DNA of 64,000 bases from Otatea glauca (taxonomy: Eukaryota > Streptophyta > Magnoliopsida > Poales > Poaceae). The stretch is from assembly GCA_036346275.1 (NCBI GenBank), contig JAYEVK010000185.1:1-64000 (forward strand). Reading direction: 5' to 3'. Position 1 is the stretch's first letter; each line of letters begins with the position of its first letter. The notes below the pieces were generated by a model that was not told the origin of the DNA, did no database searches, and saw nothing but the letters and a program-made list of their open reading frames with translations. The position numbers and the translations under genes were made by a program. Of this stretch, positions 32,562-43,529 are shown one piece after another.

Positions 32562-33550
32562 CTCGTCGATAATATCTATAAGGCTTGTATTAGTATATCC
32601 CGCAGAATTAGTCTCGTCACTTGAATCGCTGTTAGCATCTACTGTCAGCTCAGGAAGATTTGGAAAAAATTCATTAACAATAACCGATGTTGTCTTCTCG
32701 GAGTAAAGCGCTTCTGCAAAAATTCATTACTGCGTTGCGAACTCTGGTTCTTGGCTGGAGCTGATCGAGAAATGGAAAGCTTGGAATAATCTGGCCAAAG
32801 CCTAATTGCCTAGCATAAACTGATGGGCAATAAAACTCATATGAAGGTTGAAAAGTCCGATTTATTGTGTGAAGGCCGACATGCAATATGCTTGGCGAAA
32901 TGAAAAGTTTAAATAAATCCAAAGTCTCTTGCGACATTAAAGCACTATCGGCATCTAAGTGAAGACGGGCATGAAAAATCGGCTGTACTTGTGTAACTGA
33001 AGAAGTCATTTTGTTTGAACTCATTGCTATCAAGCTGTAAGAAGAATGTTAAATACTTTTTGGAGTCGATAGGTGTCACTTTTGTCTCATTCCCAGAGCA
33101 CATCATAAATCTCTCCCCATAAGATCGGTTGGCTCTAAACTGGGGCACTGCACCCTCCGGAGTGTCTTCACAAGGGAATGCTGTATCTCCAGATGGGTTC
33201 AACTGAAATGATCGGCTAAACAAGCAATATAGCCAAATATGAATAAACCATAGCGGTCCTCCAATAATACCAACAGTGAACTTCGTGAAACCAGTAAAAA
33301 ATCGACATCTTATTATATGCATCATCTGGTAGACTGTCCCTAATAGCATTTTTCCAAGGGCTAGTCGATGGTCTTCTACCGGTCGCTCTACTATGGTTTG
33401 ATATACTTGGGTTGGCCCCAGAGAAGCACCACCGAATAAAAACTGATCTAGCCAGAGATTGAGGAATGCAACGTGTTCTTCATCCGATACCGGTCTATGC
33501 ACTTTATTGTTGTTGCTGATGTACTTAGCCCCACTACTACAGAAAAGCTT

Positions 33551-33874
33551 ATCACAGACGGTTCGGAACCGTCGTCATAGACAGTTTTCCGAACCATCTG
33601 TAACCATGTGTCAGTGATGTTACGGCATATCACAGACGGTTTTGAAACTGTCTGTGATAGAATATATCACAGACGGTTTTAAACTAAAACCATTTGTGAT
33701 GTTATAATATCACAGACGGTTTTATTTAAAAACCGTCTGTGATGTGATGATATCACAGACGGTTTTTGTTTGAAACCGTCTGTTACATCATTATATCACA
33801 GACGGTTTTAGTTTTAAACCGTTTGTTACATCTTTATATCACAGACCGGTTTTAATTAAAAACCGTCTGTGATA
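33551..33874. repeat. CACTA left subterminal array of palindromic repeats
   Basis: About seven units of the type TCACAGACGGTTTT...AAAACCGTCTGTGA, each an inverted repeat of about 30 bp with a 4-6 bp centre, spaced by short AT spacers. In En/Spm elements such subterminal motifs are binding sites for the element-encoded DNA-binding protein. The first unit, next to the terminal repeat, is shortened and imperfect. Confidence 0.9.
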
Positions 33875-34238
33875 AGACTTCCAATAGACAACTATTTTTC
33901 TATTTATTGGCTAGCCTCATGAAATGCTAGCCACTCCCTCTAGAAAAAAGCAGATTACAGAATAACTAAACTCATATTACAAAAGCATTACAACCATTCC
34001 AGATTACAGGCATTACATCCAATTCATCAATCAACTTAGATTACATCACAGCGCAAAGCATATTACATATAGATTAATATTTCACGGCACATCTCTTTCA
34101 GAAATGAACTCAGATATATTAACCAAATGTAACTCAATAGCATTAACCAATTAATAGAATACACAACTACAATTTACAAATCCACAACACAAGTTTGACA
34201 ATTAGCAAATGGTAATTCGGAAAAATCGACTCCTCAAG
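33875..34238. other. CACTA 3' non-coding segment
   Basis: AT-rich sequence between the subterminal array and the stop codon of the second transposon gene. No gene is seen. Confidence 0.6.
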
Positions 34239-37068
34239 TTATATGGCAGCGTTGAACTCGCCTTTTTTGTTTAAGACTTGACTGAGCAAGAAGGCACAAA
34301 GCTGTCCTCGAATTCGCTCTAGATCAGCCTCTTCCAACTCAGTTGTTACCTGATTGGGCGTTTTCTTAGTGACAAGGAGTTCCATGTTGTGGCAAGCGTA
34401 AAATCCTAGCAGTTATTTCCCTTTCCTGCTTTGGTGTACTTTGCAAATATAGATTTGGTTAGTTTCAGAATCATTATTACATATTTTACATAGGATTATT
34501 GTGTACAGCGGATACCAGAAAAAATTGTGATTAAACTTTACCTGTCCTTGCGAAGGCCCTCCATAAGCTTTGTATACTTTGAGCAGCGCTACGTGATTGC
34601 AAGAGGTTAGCCTCGGCTATTCCGGAGAAACATACCGTTGAACAACCTACATGACCATGTTATCTTTGGAGAAGCGTGATTAATTACACAGTGATTAATT
34701 TTGCGATAGGTTGTAAGTCGTGGCTGCCACTTTGTAAGGAATCAAGGTAAATAACCCGATTCATCGATGGATGAATTACAATGAGAACCAGTGAAATCTA
34801 CATAGGTATGTCGGCATGGTCAGTGCTCGAGCGAGTTGCGAGCATAGTGCAAATCAAACTAGCACTTACTGGGTTGTGGGGTAAAAGTATGAACTCTTTA
34901 TCTTTTGAGCGCCAAGGCCTCTCAAGCGTGTTATCGACAAATCCTAAATCTCTGTCCATTGTTTGCTTGGAGACTATGTGTGGGTCCAGGAAACCCATCG
35001 GTTGTTTGTTCTGCCTCGCTTCCCGGATCATGTATCTAAATATATGAAAGCATTGAGTCATATATATATGACTTTTATCGATATTACACGAATGTAGACT
35101 GTGAATGCACACACTTACAATGTCCAGCATCTCAAGAGCGCGGCATCAAGGGCGTCGAGGTTGAAGACGTAAAAAAGGTCCTTAAAGTCGGCTGTGAAGA
35201 ATCCCCCCGATGACTCGTTGAATAGATGCTCAGGCTTGAAATTGACCGAGATACTCGTTATGCGATCTTGCACTGGCTTTTTAGCTTGTTCTATGCACCA
35301 ATTATGCAATCTAACGCAAGCAATAGAAAGGTTCTTCATCGCTCTCTACATTACAAAAGGCTCTCCTATTTGGTATACTCGGGCGGTGAGGGCAATTGGA
35401 TAGTCCAATTTCTTCGTGATGCGCCGCTTTGCCCTTGAATTTTTACGCCATAAGAGTGCGCACGGAGGCAGTGGGCACCATCAGAATGTCCTTTGATGCG
35501 AGGGGGCACGGGGAGCCGATTTGGTGCCTGTTGAGGTGCGACATATGACTCGAGCGGTTGGGAAGCTCCGGTGATGGAGGGCCAGGCGTCGAGGAGATGT
35601 CGCTGCTAGGCCCTTTGGATAAAAGTGCGAATGTCATCCCTAGTGTCACAATCTCGTCGTTTGGGGCATCGGTAGTGGGGCGGTCTTGGCTGTCTTTTAC
35701 ACCGTCCACACTAACCTTCGTGATTCCGGTGCCACAAGGTGTCGTGCACAGCGCCCTTCAATAAGCGGATCTGCGACCCCGGCGCCGGAATAAGAATGGC
35801 ACCATGGACAAGTCTCACTTGGAGAGTGCAGAGTGGCCACCTACATAGCGGTACACAATTAGCTACTCGTCCATGACTATTTGTATGGAGCATTCAAGAC
35901 ATATATATAAGTACCTTGATGTCATAGGCGGAGATTTCCATGTTCATCGTGGGAGTGGTGGGCCTTACAGTTGCTCTTTTTGGTAGTGGGGTGATTTGCC
36001 CACATACATGCAGGATTCTTGTGGTGATTATTGAGCCTTTCCTTGAGGCTTTTATCTTATTGTTGAATTCTTCTCTTAGTCTTTCCTCAATCCTTTGTAC
36101 GGTCGTTCCTCTCGCTCTGCTTTGGTTCTCTTCCTACTCGGTATTTGTGCAGTGCTTTGAAAATCGACTTCGAGGAACAAAAACCCCAATGCCTCGCGTG
36201 CGACCAGGGTGTTCCTTGTTTCCCAAGGCTGTGGAGAGTACATCTTTCTCCCTGTCTGGCAAAAAAGTGCCCTCGGAAGATTGTGTACTCAACGCTACCT
36301 GCAAGATCCCGAAAAGTTAATTCACTTACGAGTACGGACTAATTACGTACAAAATTGGAAGTCCGATATCTTACCAGTCGTTGGTAGACTTCCTCGTCCG
36401 CGGGGTTTGTAAAGGAGACGGTGCCAGAAGACGTGGCACTTGACTTTGCTCTCAGCCAGTCTCTGGCGCATCGGTCAACGATACACGCAAATGGCACACA
36501 GGCCTCCTCGTCCTCCCTCTCCCATTGGTCCCTCTTCCCCGCGTACCCAGCGGTACCAAGTCTGTGGGGGTGGGTGCTCCTTGCCTGCAGGGCCTTATAG
36601 GCTTCACTTTGACGCACGAATTCATCCGTCGTCTTTGCCTCAACAAAATTTTGCCATACGTCCTCAGTAATGAACCCGTACTTAGAGAAGGGAGTCCTGT
36701 CTTTATTGACATATTCCTTGACAAGCGTACTCTTGAAATTCTTCCACGCCATTCCCGCCACTAGCAGTGCATACCGTCGTACTAAGCTCACAAAGTCTTC
36801 TGGGATATCAAACAAAGACATAATTTTTGTCAGCAAGTCGTTGCGGCTCTCATCAGTCAGCGACTTTCAGGATGGACAAGTGATGGGGACCCGTTCCCGT
36901 GTGACTATCCCGCACAATGTCCTAAATGCATTCACCGCCTTTCTTGGTTCGGTGGGGGCCCCATCCTTTCGATCAACTGCCATGATGGTATATCATTCCG
37001 TGGGCCTTTTATTTGCTCCTCTTGGACCTCGAGGAGGTTTTCTTTTTGATGACTCATCACATCCTTGA
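34239..37068 (-). pseudogene. CACTA second gene: Transposase_24-like region plus Ulp1/C48 protease-like C-terminus
   Basis: Reading right to left: a cluster at 36339-36836 carries AWKNFKSTLVKEYVNKDRTPF, then KYGFITEDVWQNFVEAKTTD and LGTAGYAGKRDQWEREDEEA, the conserved pattern of the plant Ptta/En/Spm 'Transposase_24' family. A proline/serine-rich linker lies at 35443-35709. The segment at 35115-35339 has CVRLHNWCIEQAKKPVQ and FYVFNLDALDAALLRCWTL, and that at 34800-35130 has KQPMGFLDPHIVSKQTMDRD and DKEFILLPHNP, the approach to a Ulp1-like (C48) cysteine protease. The last part reads TTELEEADLERIRGQLCAFL then a KKGEF ending and a stop at 34239-34241. Introns between these blocks are likely. 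Several frames are needed, so integrity is uncertain. The N-terminus could reach 38094. Confidence 0.75.
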
Positions 37069-38111
37069 GACGGCGAATGAGGGACACCATCTTGCAATCT
37101 AAGTGGTTGTCGTGGCTTAACGGAAAGAAAAGTAAACAAACATGGAAGGCTACCAATTGATGGTGCTTTTATTTAATGGGTACAAAGGTAGTTCGAGAAG
37201 GTAAGTTCGGAGAAGCAAATTTAAGAAGGTAAGTGAAGAAATTAATATTGCTTACAAGTGACTTGCGGTGGTCATTCACGCAATTATCTTTGCTGCGATG
37301 GTCATTCTTGCAATGTTAATTTGAAAACAATTCATGATATTTTAGTTATAAGTTCTCAGAAGAATTAATACTGCTTGCAGTGGTCATTACTGCAATGTTA
37401 ATCTGAAATGTCAAGCACAAGCAAGAGACCTCAAATGAAGGCAAAGACCACATGCAGGTTCTCATGGAAATCTGCCATTCCAACCAATTAATCTGCTATA
37501 TATATTTTTTGTTCTATTGCTTACAATTATACTAAACAACTTGCAAATGAGCTGTGCAATATGTGATTAGGATAGTGACCACTTTATGCCCAACCTCAAC
37601 AACACCAACATAAAAATGGTCAAGATGCAAAACGGAGCAGTGCTACTACCACTAATGCTTGAGCGAGTTCATTTGCAGCTTGAGCACATCACTAGTAGCT
37701 TTAGTTACACTACTGTAGAATTCCAAAAGCTATGAAACTTAAGCCTCAGCATGAATTTAGCATAATCTGGAACCAACAGATCCAACCCTAAATGCCCAAA
37801 TGAATCAGTCCAATATAGGTGAAGAGAGGGCTGGGGTTTCGGGAGAGAGGGAAGAGAGGGGAGCCATACCTCGGCTCGGCAACGGGGATGAGGCGGTCGG
37901 CGGCGCGACGGGGACGAGGCGGGTCCAAGAGGGGGCAGCGTCAGCGATGGGGAGGCATGGCGAGGGGGCGGCGTCGGCGATGGGGAGGGTTCGACGAGGG
38001 GGCGGCGTCGACGATGGGGAGGCGTCGACGAGGGGGCGGAGACGAAGCTAGGGTTTTGAGTGCGTGAGTAGAGAATGATCTGCAAGAGTGGCATTTTTAT
38101 AGGTCTCCCAT
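37069..38111 (-). other. 5' region of the CACTA second gene with GC-rich leader
   Basis: On the minus strand 38060-37800 is CT/CG-rich with proline/arginine/serine codons (a 129-codon frame at 37705-38094) and is followed by intron-like AT-rich DNA. It is probably the leader or first exon plus first intron of the 34239-37068 gene rather than a separate protein, because the composition is repetitive (GACGAGGGGGCGGCG-type units) and no domain is seen. Confidence 0.45.
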
Positions 38112-38312
38112 ATCACAGACGATTCTAGTTTAGAACTGTCTGTTATAAAAACATCACAGACGGTTTGTAACTAGAACCGTCCGTGATATTATTTTAGCAC
38201 AGACGGTTCTATATTAGAACCGTCTGCGATAGTTTTTATCGCAGACGGTTATGTATTATAACCGTCTGTGATATAAAATATCTGACGGTTCTATTATAGA
38301 ACCGTCTGTGAT
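38112..38312. repeat. internal CACTA palindrome array between the two genes
   Basis: Five units of the same CACAGACGGTT family as the left subterminal array, but with different inner arms (GGTTCTA...TAGAACC and GGTTAT...ATAACC). Each is an inverted repeat closed by CCGTCTGTGAT or a near variant. They sit directly upstream of the second gene and downstream of the transposase gene, which is unusual because subterminal repeats normally mark element ends. Confidence 0.88.
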
Positions 38313-38543
38313 GAATTGACATGAGACCTTCATTGCTAAGGTAAATCCAGAGTTTGGCCTTCTTGACATAATGTATAATGTATATGGAATTGTAGATGAA
38401 GCAATATCAGTAAAGGAAAGGAAACTATATTACATAAAATAGATGCATATATACACTTCGAGCATCTCATTACAAACAACTCTATTATCTTCTAGAGTAC
38501 ACTTAAAATCATAACTCCACTTGCTTATTCTTTTGTATAAAAA
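38313..38543. other. CACTA segment 3' of the transposase gene
   Basis: AT-rich sequence with no coding evidence. It is probably the 3' untranslated region of the TNP2-type gene. Confidence 0.5.
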
Positions 38544-41500
38544 TTAGCCCTTCATGATGATCGGTGCGTGTGTAGCTAGCTTGTTCGGGTTGTTCTTCCT
38601 GGACTGTGATGCTCTTTCCGATAGGAGGCAACTCTTCGAATTGATTATATTCTTCCTCATCTACTACATTCTCTACTCCAACAATCCTCCTTTTTCCCTG
38701 AAGAACTACATGTCTCTTCTTGTTGGGCCGAATCGATTACATAGAATACTTGAGCGACTTGGTTAGCAGTATGAATGGTTCATCTTGGTATCCGGCAGCG
38801 TGCGAGGTCGTGATAGTGACATCGTACTTGTCAACCTTCACGTCTTTGAGGTGGACCCAACGACACGAAATAAGGGATTTTGAATAGTACATAGTCGAGC
38901 TCCCAAATCTCCTCTATGAACCCATAGTAGGAGCTCCTCGTTGACCAGCGGTGTTAAGCGCATCTATCGTACACGCTGATTACAGTTTGTGCTCTTCATA
39001 TCCTGATCTCTCATGTAAAATGTGTACCCATTTAAGTCATATCCTTTCTATGTTACAACTGTAAATGTTGGCCCTTTTGCCAACCATGTGAGCGTATCAC
39101 CTGATGAGGTCCCAGTGATGGGTCGCTCCTTCATCCATCTATTAAACTGAAGGTTATGTTGTCTCGTGATCCAAGACTCTTGCCGTGTCAGATTCTCTTG
39201 CCATAGCCAGTGCTTATGCTCGTCGATGTACGGGGACACTACAGCCATGTGTTGCAAAACCGTGAAATGAGCTTGAGCATAGGAAGTCGGATCAGGCGTG
39301 ATTGCTTTCCTTCCAATGGTCCCGATGCCCTGGAGTCTCCCCTCATGGCGGATCGAGGCACACTTATTGGTTCGACCTGAGCCATGTAATCAACGCAGAA
39401 CTCTACGACTTCTTCGGTTGCATAACCTACGACAATGCTACCCTCCGGCCGAGATCGATTCCGTACATAGGACTTGAGAATTCCCATATACCTATCGAAT
39501 GGGTACATGCTACGTAGGAACACGGGCCTGCATATCTTTATCTCTATCACAAGGTGAACAACGAGATGGACCATGATATCGAAAAACGACGAGGGAAATA
39601 CATCTCAAGATTACATAGAGTCATCACCACCTAAGCATGTAGTGCATCTAATGCTTCGGGATCGATGACCTTCTGAGCAATTGTATTAAAGAAATAACAC
39701 AGTCTCGTGATTGTCTCCCGGACCTTAACTGGCAAAATACTTCTAATTGCCACATGGAGCATTTGTGTCATCAGCACATGACAATCATGAGACTTCATGC
39801 CAACTAATTTTAAATCTTGCATCAAAACAAATCTCTTCATGTTAGAGGAGTAACAGGACGGAACTTTCACACCATGCAAGCACTGACACAGTTCAGTTCT
39901 CTCGGCCTTAGACAAAGTGTAAAAGCGGGTTATTTGTATGTTCGGCTGTATACATCTCTTCGGTGCTAACTCAGGTCTTATGCCCATATCGACCAAGTCA
40001 AGGCGTGCATTGATCTTGTCCTTTGATTTTCCTTTAATATTCAATAAGAGACCAATCAAGCTATCACAGACATTCTTCTCCACGTGCATCACATCGATCG
40101 ATGCCGAACTTCTAGGTGCTCCCAATAAGGTAGGTCCCAAAATATTGATCTCTTCTTCCACGTGCTCTTCTCACGGGACCTCGATTCGCCCTTTCCAAAC
40201 ACAACATCCAAGTTCTTAATCATATCATGGACATCTATCCCACTTAAAGGCTTTGGGTGAACCGTCTTCATTCGTTCCATCGAATTGTTTTTTCATTTTG
40301 CGGTATGGGTGATTCCTCAGAAGGAACCTACGGTGATGCATGTAAAGCAGTTTTGCGAGTGATTGACCACACACTCTCATTATTGTCTAAGTAGTGAGTG
40401 CGAGGCTTTGGTCCTTTTGTACTACGGCACGATAGGTTACCAAGGCGGGGTAATCATTTATAATGTAGAACAAAAGCGGTGCAAAGTGAAGTTCTCTCAT
40501 AAATCGCATCCCATACATGCCCGGGAACCCATAGTGTTTTCAGATCTTCCACCAATGGTGCTAGGTACACATCAATATCGTTCCCGAGTTGTTTTGTCCT
40601 TGGATAAGTCTGAGACAACAAAATATACTTCGCTTCATACACAACCAAGGAGGAAGGTTGTAGATCTGAGATTCACGGGCAAGTGCTATGCAATTTGCTC
40701 ATGTTACCGAAAGGATTCATTCCATCTGTACTCAACCAGAACCTTATATTCCTCGGATCCTCACGAATTCTTGAAACCTCCTATCGATGTTTCTCCATTG
40801 GATGGAATCGGCAGGTGCCTTAGCATTCCATCGTTCTTACGCTCCTCCGAGTGCCAGCATAGCAGTTTTGCCTCATTTGGGTTCGCAAACAAGCGCTTCA
40901 AGCGAGGAATTATAGGCGGATACCATGCCACCTTAGCGGGAGGTCCTTTCATCACTGGATGCCCTGTTGTCATCATCGAATGACTCTTACGCTTGTGCAG
41001 GGATCGTTGCACAGGACATATGTGCAAGTTCGCGTACTCTTGGCGGTACGAGGATACAATCGTTCGGACATGCATGTATTTTTCTACATCTATTCCCAAG
41101 GGACAAAGAACCTTCTTAGCTTTGTAGGTGGTTGTCGCAACCTTTCGTTTCCCTTAGGAAGCATGTCCACAAATAAGCGTAATAATATTGTGAAACTCTT
41201 GTCGGACCAACCGTTGCTTGCTTTCAATTTCAGCAGTTCAAGCACGGATGACAACCTTGTGTATTCGACTTGCGACACAGGAACAAAGGTTTCTTCGAGT
41301 CCTCCATCAAGCCCCGGAATTTACCATATTCTCTATCATCACGGTTCCCTTCTACATCGCGCAACATCTGAGTCAGATTATCTTCCTACAACCTATCCTC
41401 GTCGGAACCACAATCGATATGATCATCCGACATATCATTGACTTCGTCGACCATGTTAATACAACCTGCTTCCTGTATCTCCTGCTCTTCACCACGACTG

Positions 41501-41715
41501 GTCCAACATGTATACCCCCTTTTGAAACCCCTCATAATCAAGTGTGCTTTGATCTGCGAAAAGTTTCGAAACATCTTCAGATTCTCACAGTCAATGCGGG
41601 CAAGACATAAAGCGCACCTTATTAAACATATCCTCTTCTGCGGCTCTTCTAAGCGGAGCGCCATTAATGTACTCGACACTCACACGGTTCTTAGTGTACA
41701 TCCATCTTGATCCAT
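38544..41715 (-). pseudogene. CACTA TNP2-type transposase (Transposase_21 with DUF4218 and DUF4216)
   Basis: Starting at an ATG at 41713-41715, a one-base shift restores WMYTKNRVSVEYINGAP, the plant TNP2 N-terminus. Next come a zinc-binding-like ENLKMFRNFSQIKAHLIMRG segment, ASNGWSDKSFTILLRLFVDM (41090-41278), and EYANLHICPVQRSLHKR with VAWYPPIIPRLKRLFANPNE (40761-41099). LGNDIDVYLAPLVEDLKTLW lies at 40454-40648 and IDVMHVEKNVCDSLIGLLLN at about 40110. These belong to Transposase_21, the presumed catalytic part. YTLSKAERTELCQCLHGVKV and ETITRLCYFFNTIAQKVIDP belong to DUF4218 (39631-39930), continuing at 39239-39574 (SMYPFDRYMGILKSYVRNRS). DUF4216 follows at about 38800-38950. Frames alternate through small indels and introns, so function is doubtful. 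Confidence 0.85.
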
Positions 41716-42162
41716 CTCGCCAAGCATATAGCATTTAGTACTAAATATTAAAGTACACTAGGTGTCCTTAATTAAAGCAATTAATTAGAATCTAAGAAAT
41801 TATATACTAATTAACTTGCTTAAATATAGAAAAGAAACGATACAAGGATCTACAAGCTACATCTATATACAATTAATCTCTCTTCAAATTATCTCCTTAC
41901 CAAGCTAGATCATGAATATAGTGCAATTAAAACCCATTACTACCCTTACATAGAAGGAACACTTGAATCTACAAGCTAAATCTAAAAAATCATCAAATTC
42001 TATCCTTACCAAGCTAGATCTTGAACATACTGCAATTAGACACCATTATTAACCTTAGATCACCAAAATCAAATGGATCCTCAATCACCCTTCAAAATCA
42101 GCGGTCTTCTTTTACCAAATCGCCTTACAGCCACAGCCAAATGAAAATAGATCCCAAAACCC
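41716..42162. other. CACTA 5' region without terminal repeat
   Basis: AT-rich leader-like DNA upstream of the transposase ATG. A stretch containing GATCTAGCTTGGTAAGGA (minus strand) occurs twice, near 41910 and 42010, a short tandem duplication. No CACAGACGGTT units and no TAGTG terminus are present. Confidence 0.55.
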
Positions 42163-42621
42163 TAAAATGCACCAAGTGGCTCGGGCCTCTGTATTTGTTC
42201 TCCATCTGGTCTTAGGCAGCACAATTGAGCTACATCCAGGAGAGTTGGGCCGACGAGGCCGGTACAGAACACGAACGCATTAAACGTATTCGACCAGAAG
42301 TAGCAAGACATGGCCACTAAGGGCTCATTGGCCTCTGGATCGGCTAAGGAGAGAGGGAAACATTCAGCTATGCCCATTGTTTTCCCATATACTCCTTTTT
42401 TGAGCTGCTACACGGGTATACCAAGATTTGCACCCCTTCAGCGTTGTCGGCCAAGCTCTGAAGTTTTTACTCCAACCCTCTATATTGTATCCAGTAGCCG
42501 ATAAAGGGAGGCGAGGAATTTCTTCATTGATGACTGAATCAGCATTTAGATTTCCTATCGGGCTTAGATAAAATTGATCATCGCTGTTTGGAATTGGGAT
42601 GAATACCTGAGAAGGATCCAT
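42163..42621 (-). pseudogene. antisense PMD gene of Tat-2, 5' exon
   Basis: An ATG at 42619-42621 opens MDPSQVFIPIPNSDDQFYLS. After one frame change the PMD N-terminal text continues: LSATGYNIEGWSKNFRAW, then EPLVAMSCYFWSNTFNAFVF, TGLVGPTLLDVAQLCCLRPD and PEPLGAF at the CACTA junction. The gene resumes at 33531. A TATAAATA box lies 136 bp upstream. The protein belongs to the PMD family; its role in Tat elements is not known. Confidence 0.8.
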
Positions 42622-42756
42622 TCAGGCGATCTTGACAGGAAGCCGATCGAAAACATAAGACGGTGAGCTCCGAAGGACTTGATGACTAAAGACAAGAAGC
42701 CGATTGCAGACAACTCGAGAGCTTGCGCGCGTGAGAATGACTGTGTGGGGGCCGCA

Positions 42757-42764
42757 TATTTATA
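42757..42764 (-). promoter_or_regulatory. TATA box of the antisense PMD gene in Tat-2
   Basis: The minus strand reads GTGCATATAAATATGCGG, with TATAAATA 136 bp upstream of the ATG. Tat-1 shows the same octamer 145 bp upstream of its own antisense ATG (753-760). Confidence 0.7.
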
Positions 42765-42922
42765 TGCACGGTGAAAATTTGAAGCGGCGGGAAATGGATC
42801 TCAAAAGACACAAACAGTTAAAGCACACTATGTGCGTGTCAGGAAATTACAGCGCAATTAAAGCAGCAGTTACTAAATGAGGGTTAGTAGTTAGCCGATG
42901 GAAAAAAAGCCGATGGTTATAA

Positions 42923-42961
42923 TTTTTGAGAGATAACAAGTCATCTCTCAAAAATGGGGGG
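42923..42961 (+). other. hairpin and polypurine tract of Tat-2
   Basis: A perfect 12-bp inverted repeat (arms TTTTTGAGAGAT at 42923-42934 and ATCTCTCAAAAA at 42943-42954, with an 8-base loop) is followed at once by TGGGGGG (42955-42961). The 3' LTR starts at 42966. The G run is the polypurine tract. Confidence 0.8.
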
Positions 42962-42965
42962 CATA

Positions 42966-43529
42966 TGTTTGCACTAGAATTTGGCAAGTATGGTTAAATC
43001 GACAGTCCAGAATCGGCAAGATACGATTGGGATAACGGATCAAGATATTTGGAAACCAGACAGATCGTTAAGGAAATCACCATAAAAATAGAGGTCGATA
43101 CGGATACTACTCCCAAAACGTGTTGTACTGGGACTCTATCGGTCGGTGGGTATAAAAGGCGGACAATGGCGAGCTAAAGGACAACACAATCAAACCTACA
43201 AATTTACATTACTCTTTTTCCTGTTGACTAGGAGTAGCTTTTGTAACTTAGAATCCTCTCTGTAATTCGATTTTGATCAATAAAGTTACGCATCGCTGAT
43301 TGTTAATCTTCATCAATTACGCCCAGGTTTGATTTATTCTGATTTTGCTGCGTATCGCCTTCTTCAAAATCGATCTACCTTTATCCTCCGATTAGCCTTA
43401 ATCGGCTAGTTGAACTTACCCTTTTGCCTCGATTTAATCGGCTTTGAGCTGATTGGATTTAAGCTGATTGATCTTTACGATCGGCTTTAAATAAAGTTCA
43501 TATTTTACCTTGTCGATTACAAGTCAAAT
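42966..43529 (+). repeat. Tat-2 3' LTR, right end cut by Chromo-3
   Basis: It matches the 5' LTR (23449-24015), starting TGTTTGCACTAGAATTTGG. TATAAAA is at 43151-43157 and AATAAA at 43279-43284. The match continues through GATTACAAGTCAAAT, where Chromo-3 sequence (TGTAAGGCCCCC) begins. Since the 5' copy still matches up to that base, the LTR is probably incomplete here. Confidence 0.85.

Larger units (their letters stand above)
31382..33531 (-). pseudogene. antisense PMD gene of Tat-2, 3' exons (three GT-AG introns), split by CACTA
   Basis: The minus strand carries a plant mobile domain (PMD): HRPVSDEEHVAFLNLWLDQF, then GASLGPTQVYQTI, GGPLWFIHIWLYCLFSRSF and SKKYLTFFLQLDSNEF. After a frameshift near 32990 it continues (ARLHLDADSALMS, PSYEFYCPSVYARQLGFGQ) to an acidic end at 32562. 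Three introns with canonical borders follow at 32481-32561, 32251-32322 and 32077-32149. The last exon (VQVAKILADLPRVSLG, then alanine/leucine-rich coiled coil AQARIARREAQKADQKL) runs, with a frameshift near 31560, to a stop at 31382-31384. PMD proteins occur in host genes (MAIL1/MAIN) and antisense in Tat retrotransposons; the transposon role is unknown. The 5' exon is at 42163-42621. Confidence 0.8.
33532..42162 (-). mobile_element. CACTA (En/Spm) transposon inside the antisense PMD gene of Tat-2
   Basis: The left (3') end begins CACTACTACAGAAAAGC at 33532, followed by an array of palindromic subterminal repeats. Two minus-strand genes follow from right to left: a TNP2-type transposase (38544-41715) and a Transposase_24/Ulp1-like gene (34239 to about 37070). 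The PMD reading frame stops at about 42163 and restarts at 33531, which locates the insertion. CCC flanks both sides (33529-33531 and 42160-42162), as for a 3-bp target duplication. However, the expected TAGTG right end and its repeats are not visible, so the right boundary is inferred from the interrupted gene and the right end may be deleted. Confidence 0.85.

Noticed and set aside
33551..33874. CRISPR-like array
   Set aside because: The units are self-palindromic, the spacers are not unique-length inserts, and they sit beside a CACTA terminus. They are transposon subterminal repeats.
37705..38094. 129-codon proline/serine-rich minus frame as an independent gene
   Set aside because: Low-complexity sequence next to the CACTA internal array. 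Better explained as the leader or first exon of the second CACTA gene.
38313..38345. Right end of a smaller CACTA element (33532-38312)
   Set aside because: No TAGTG or reverse complement of CACTACTACAG follows the internal array, and the transposase gene continues to its right. It remains a possibility if that end is deleted.
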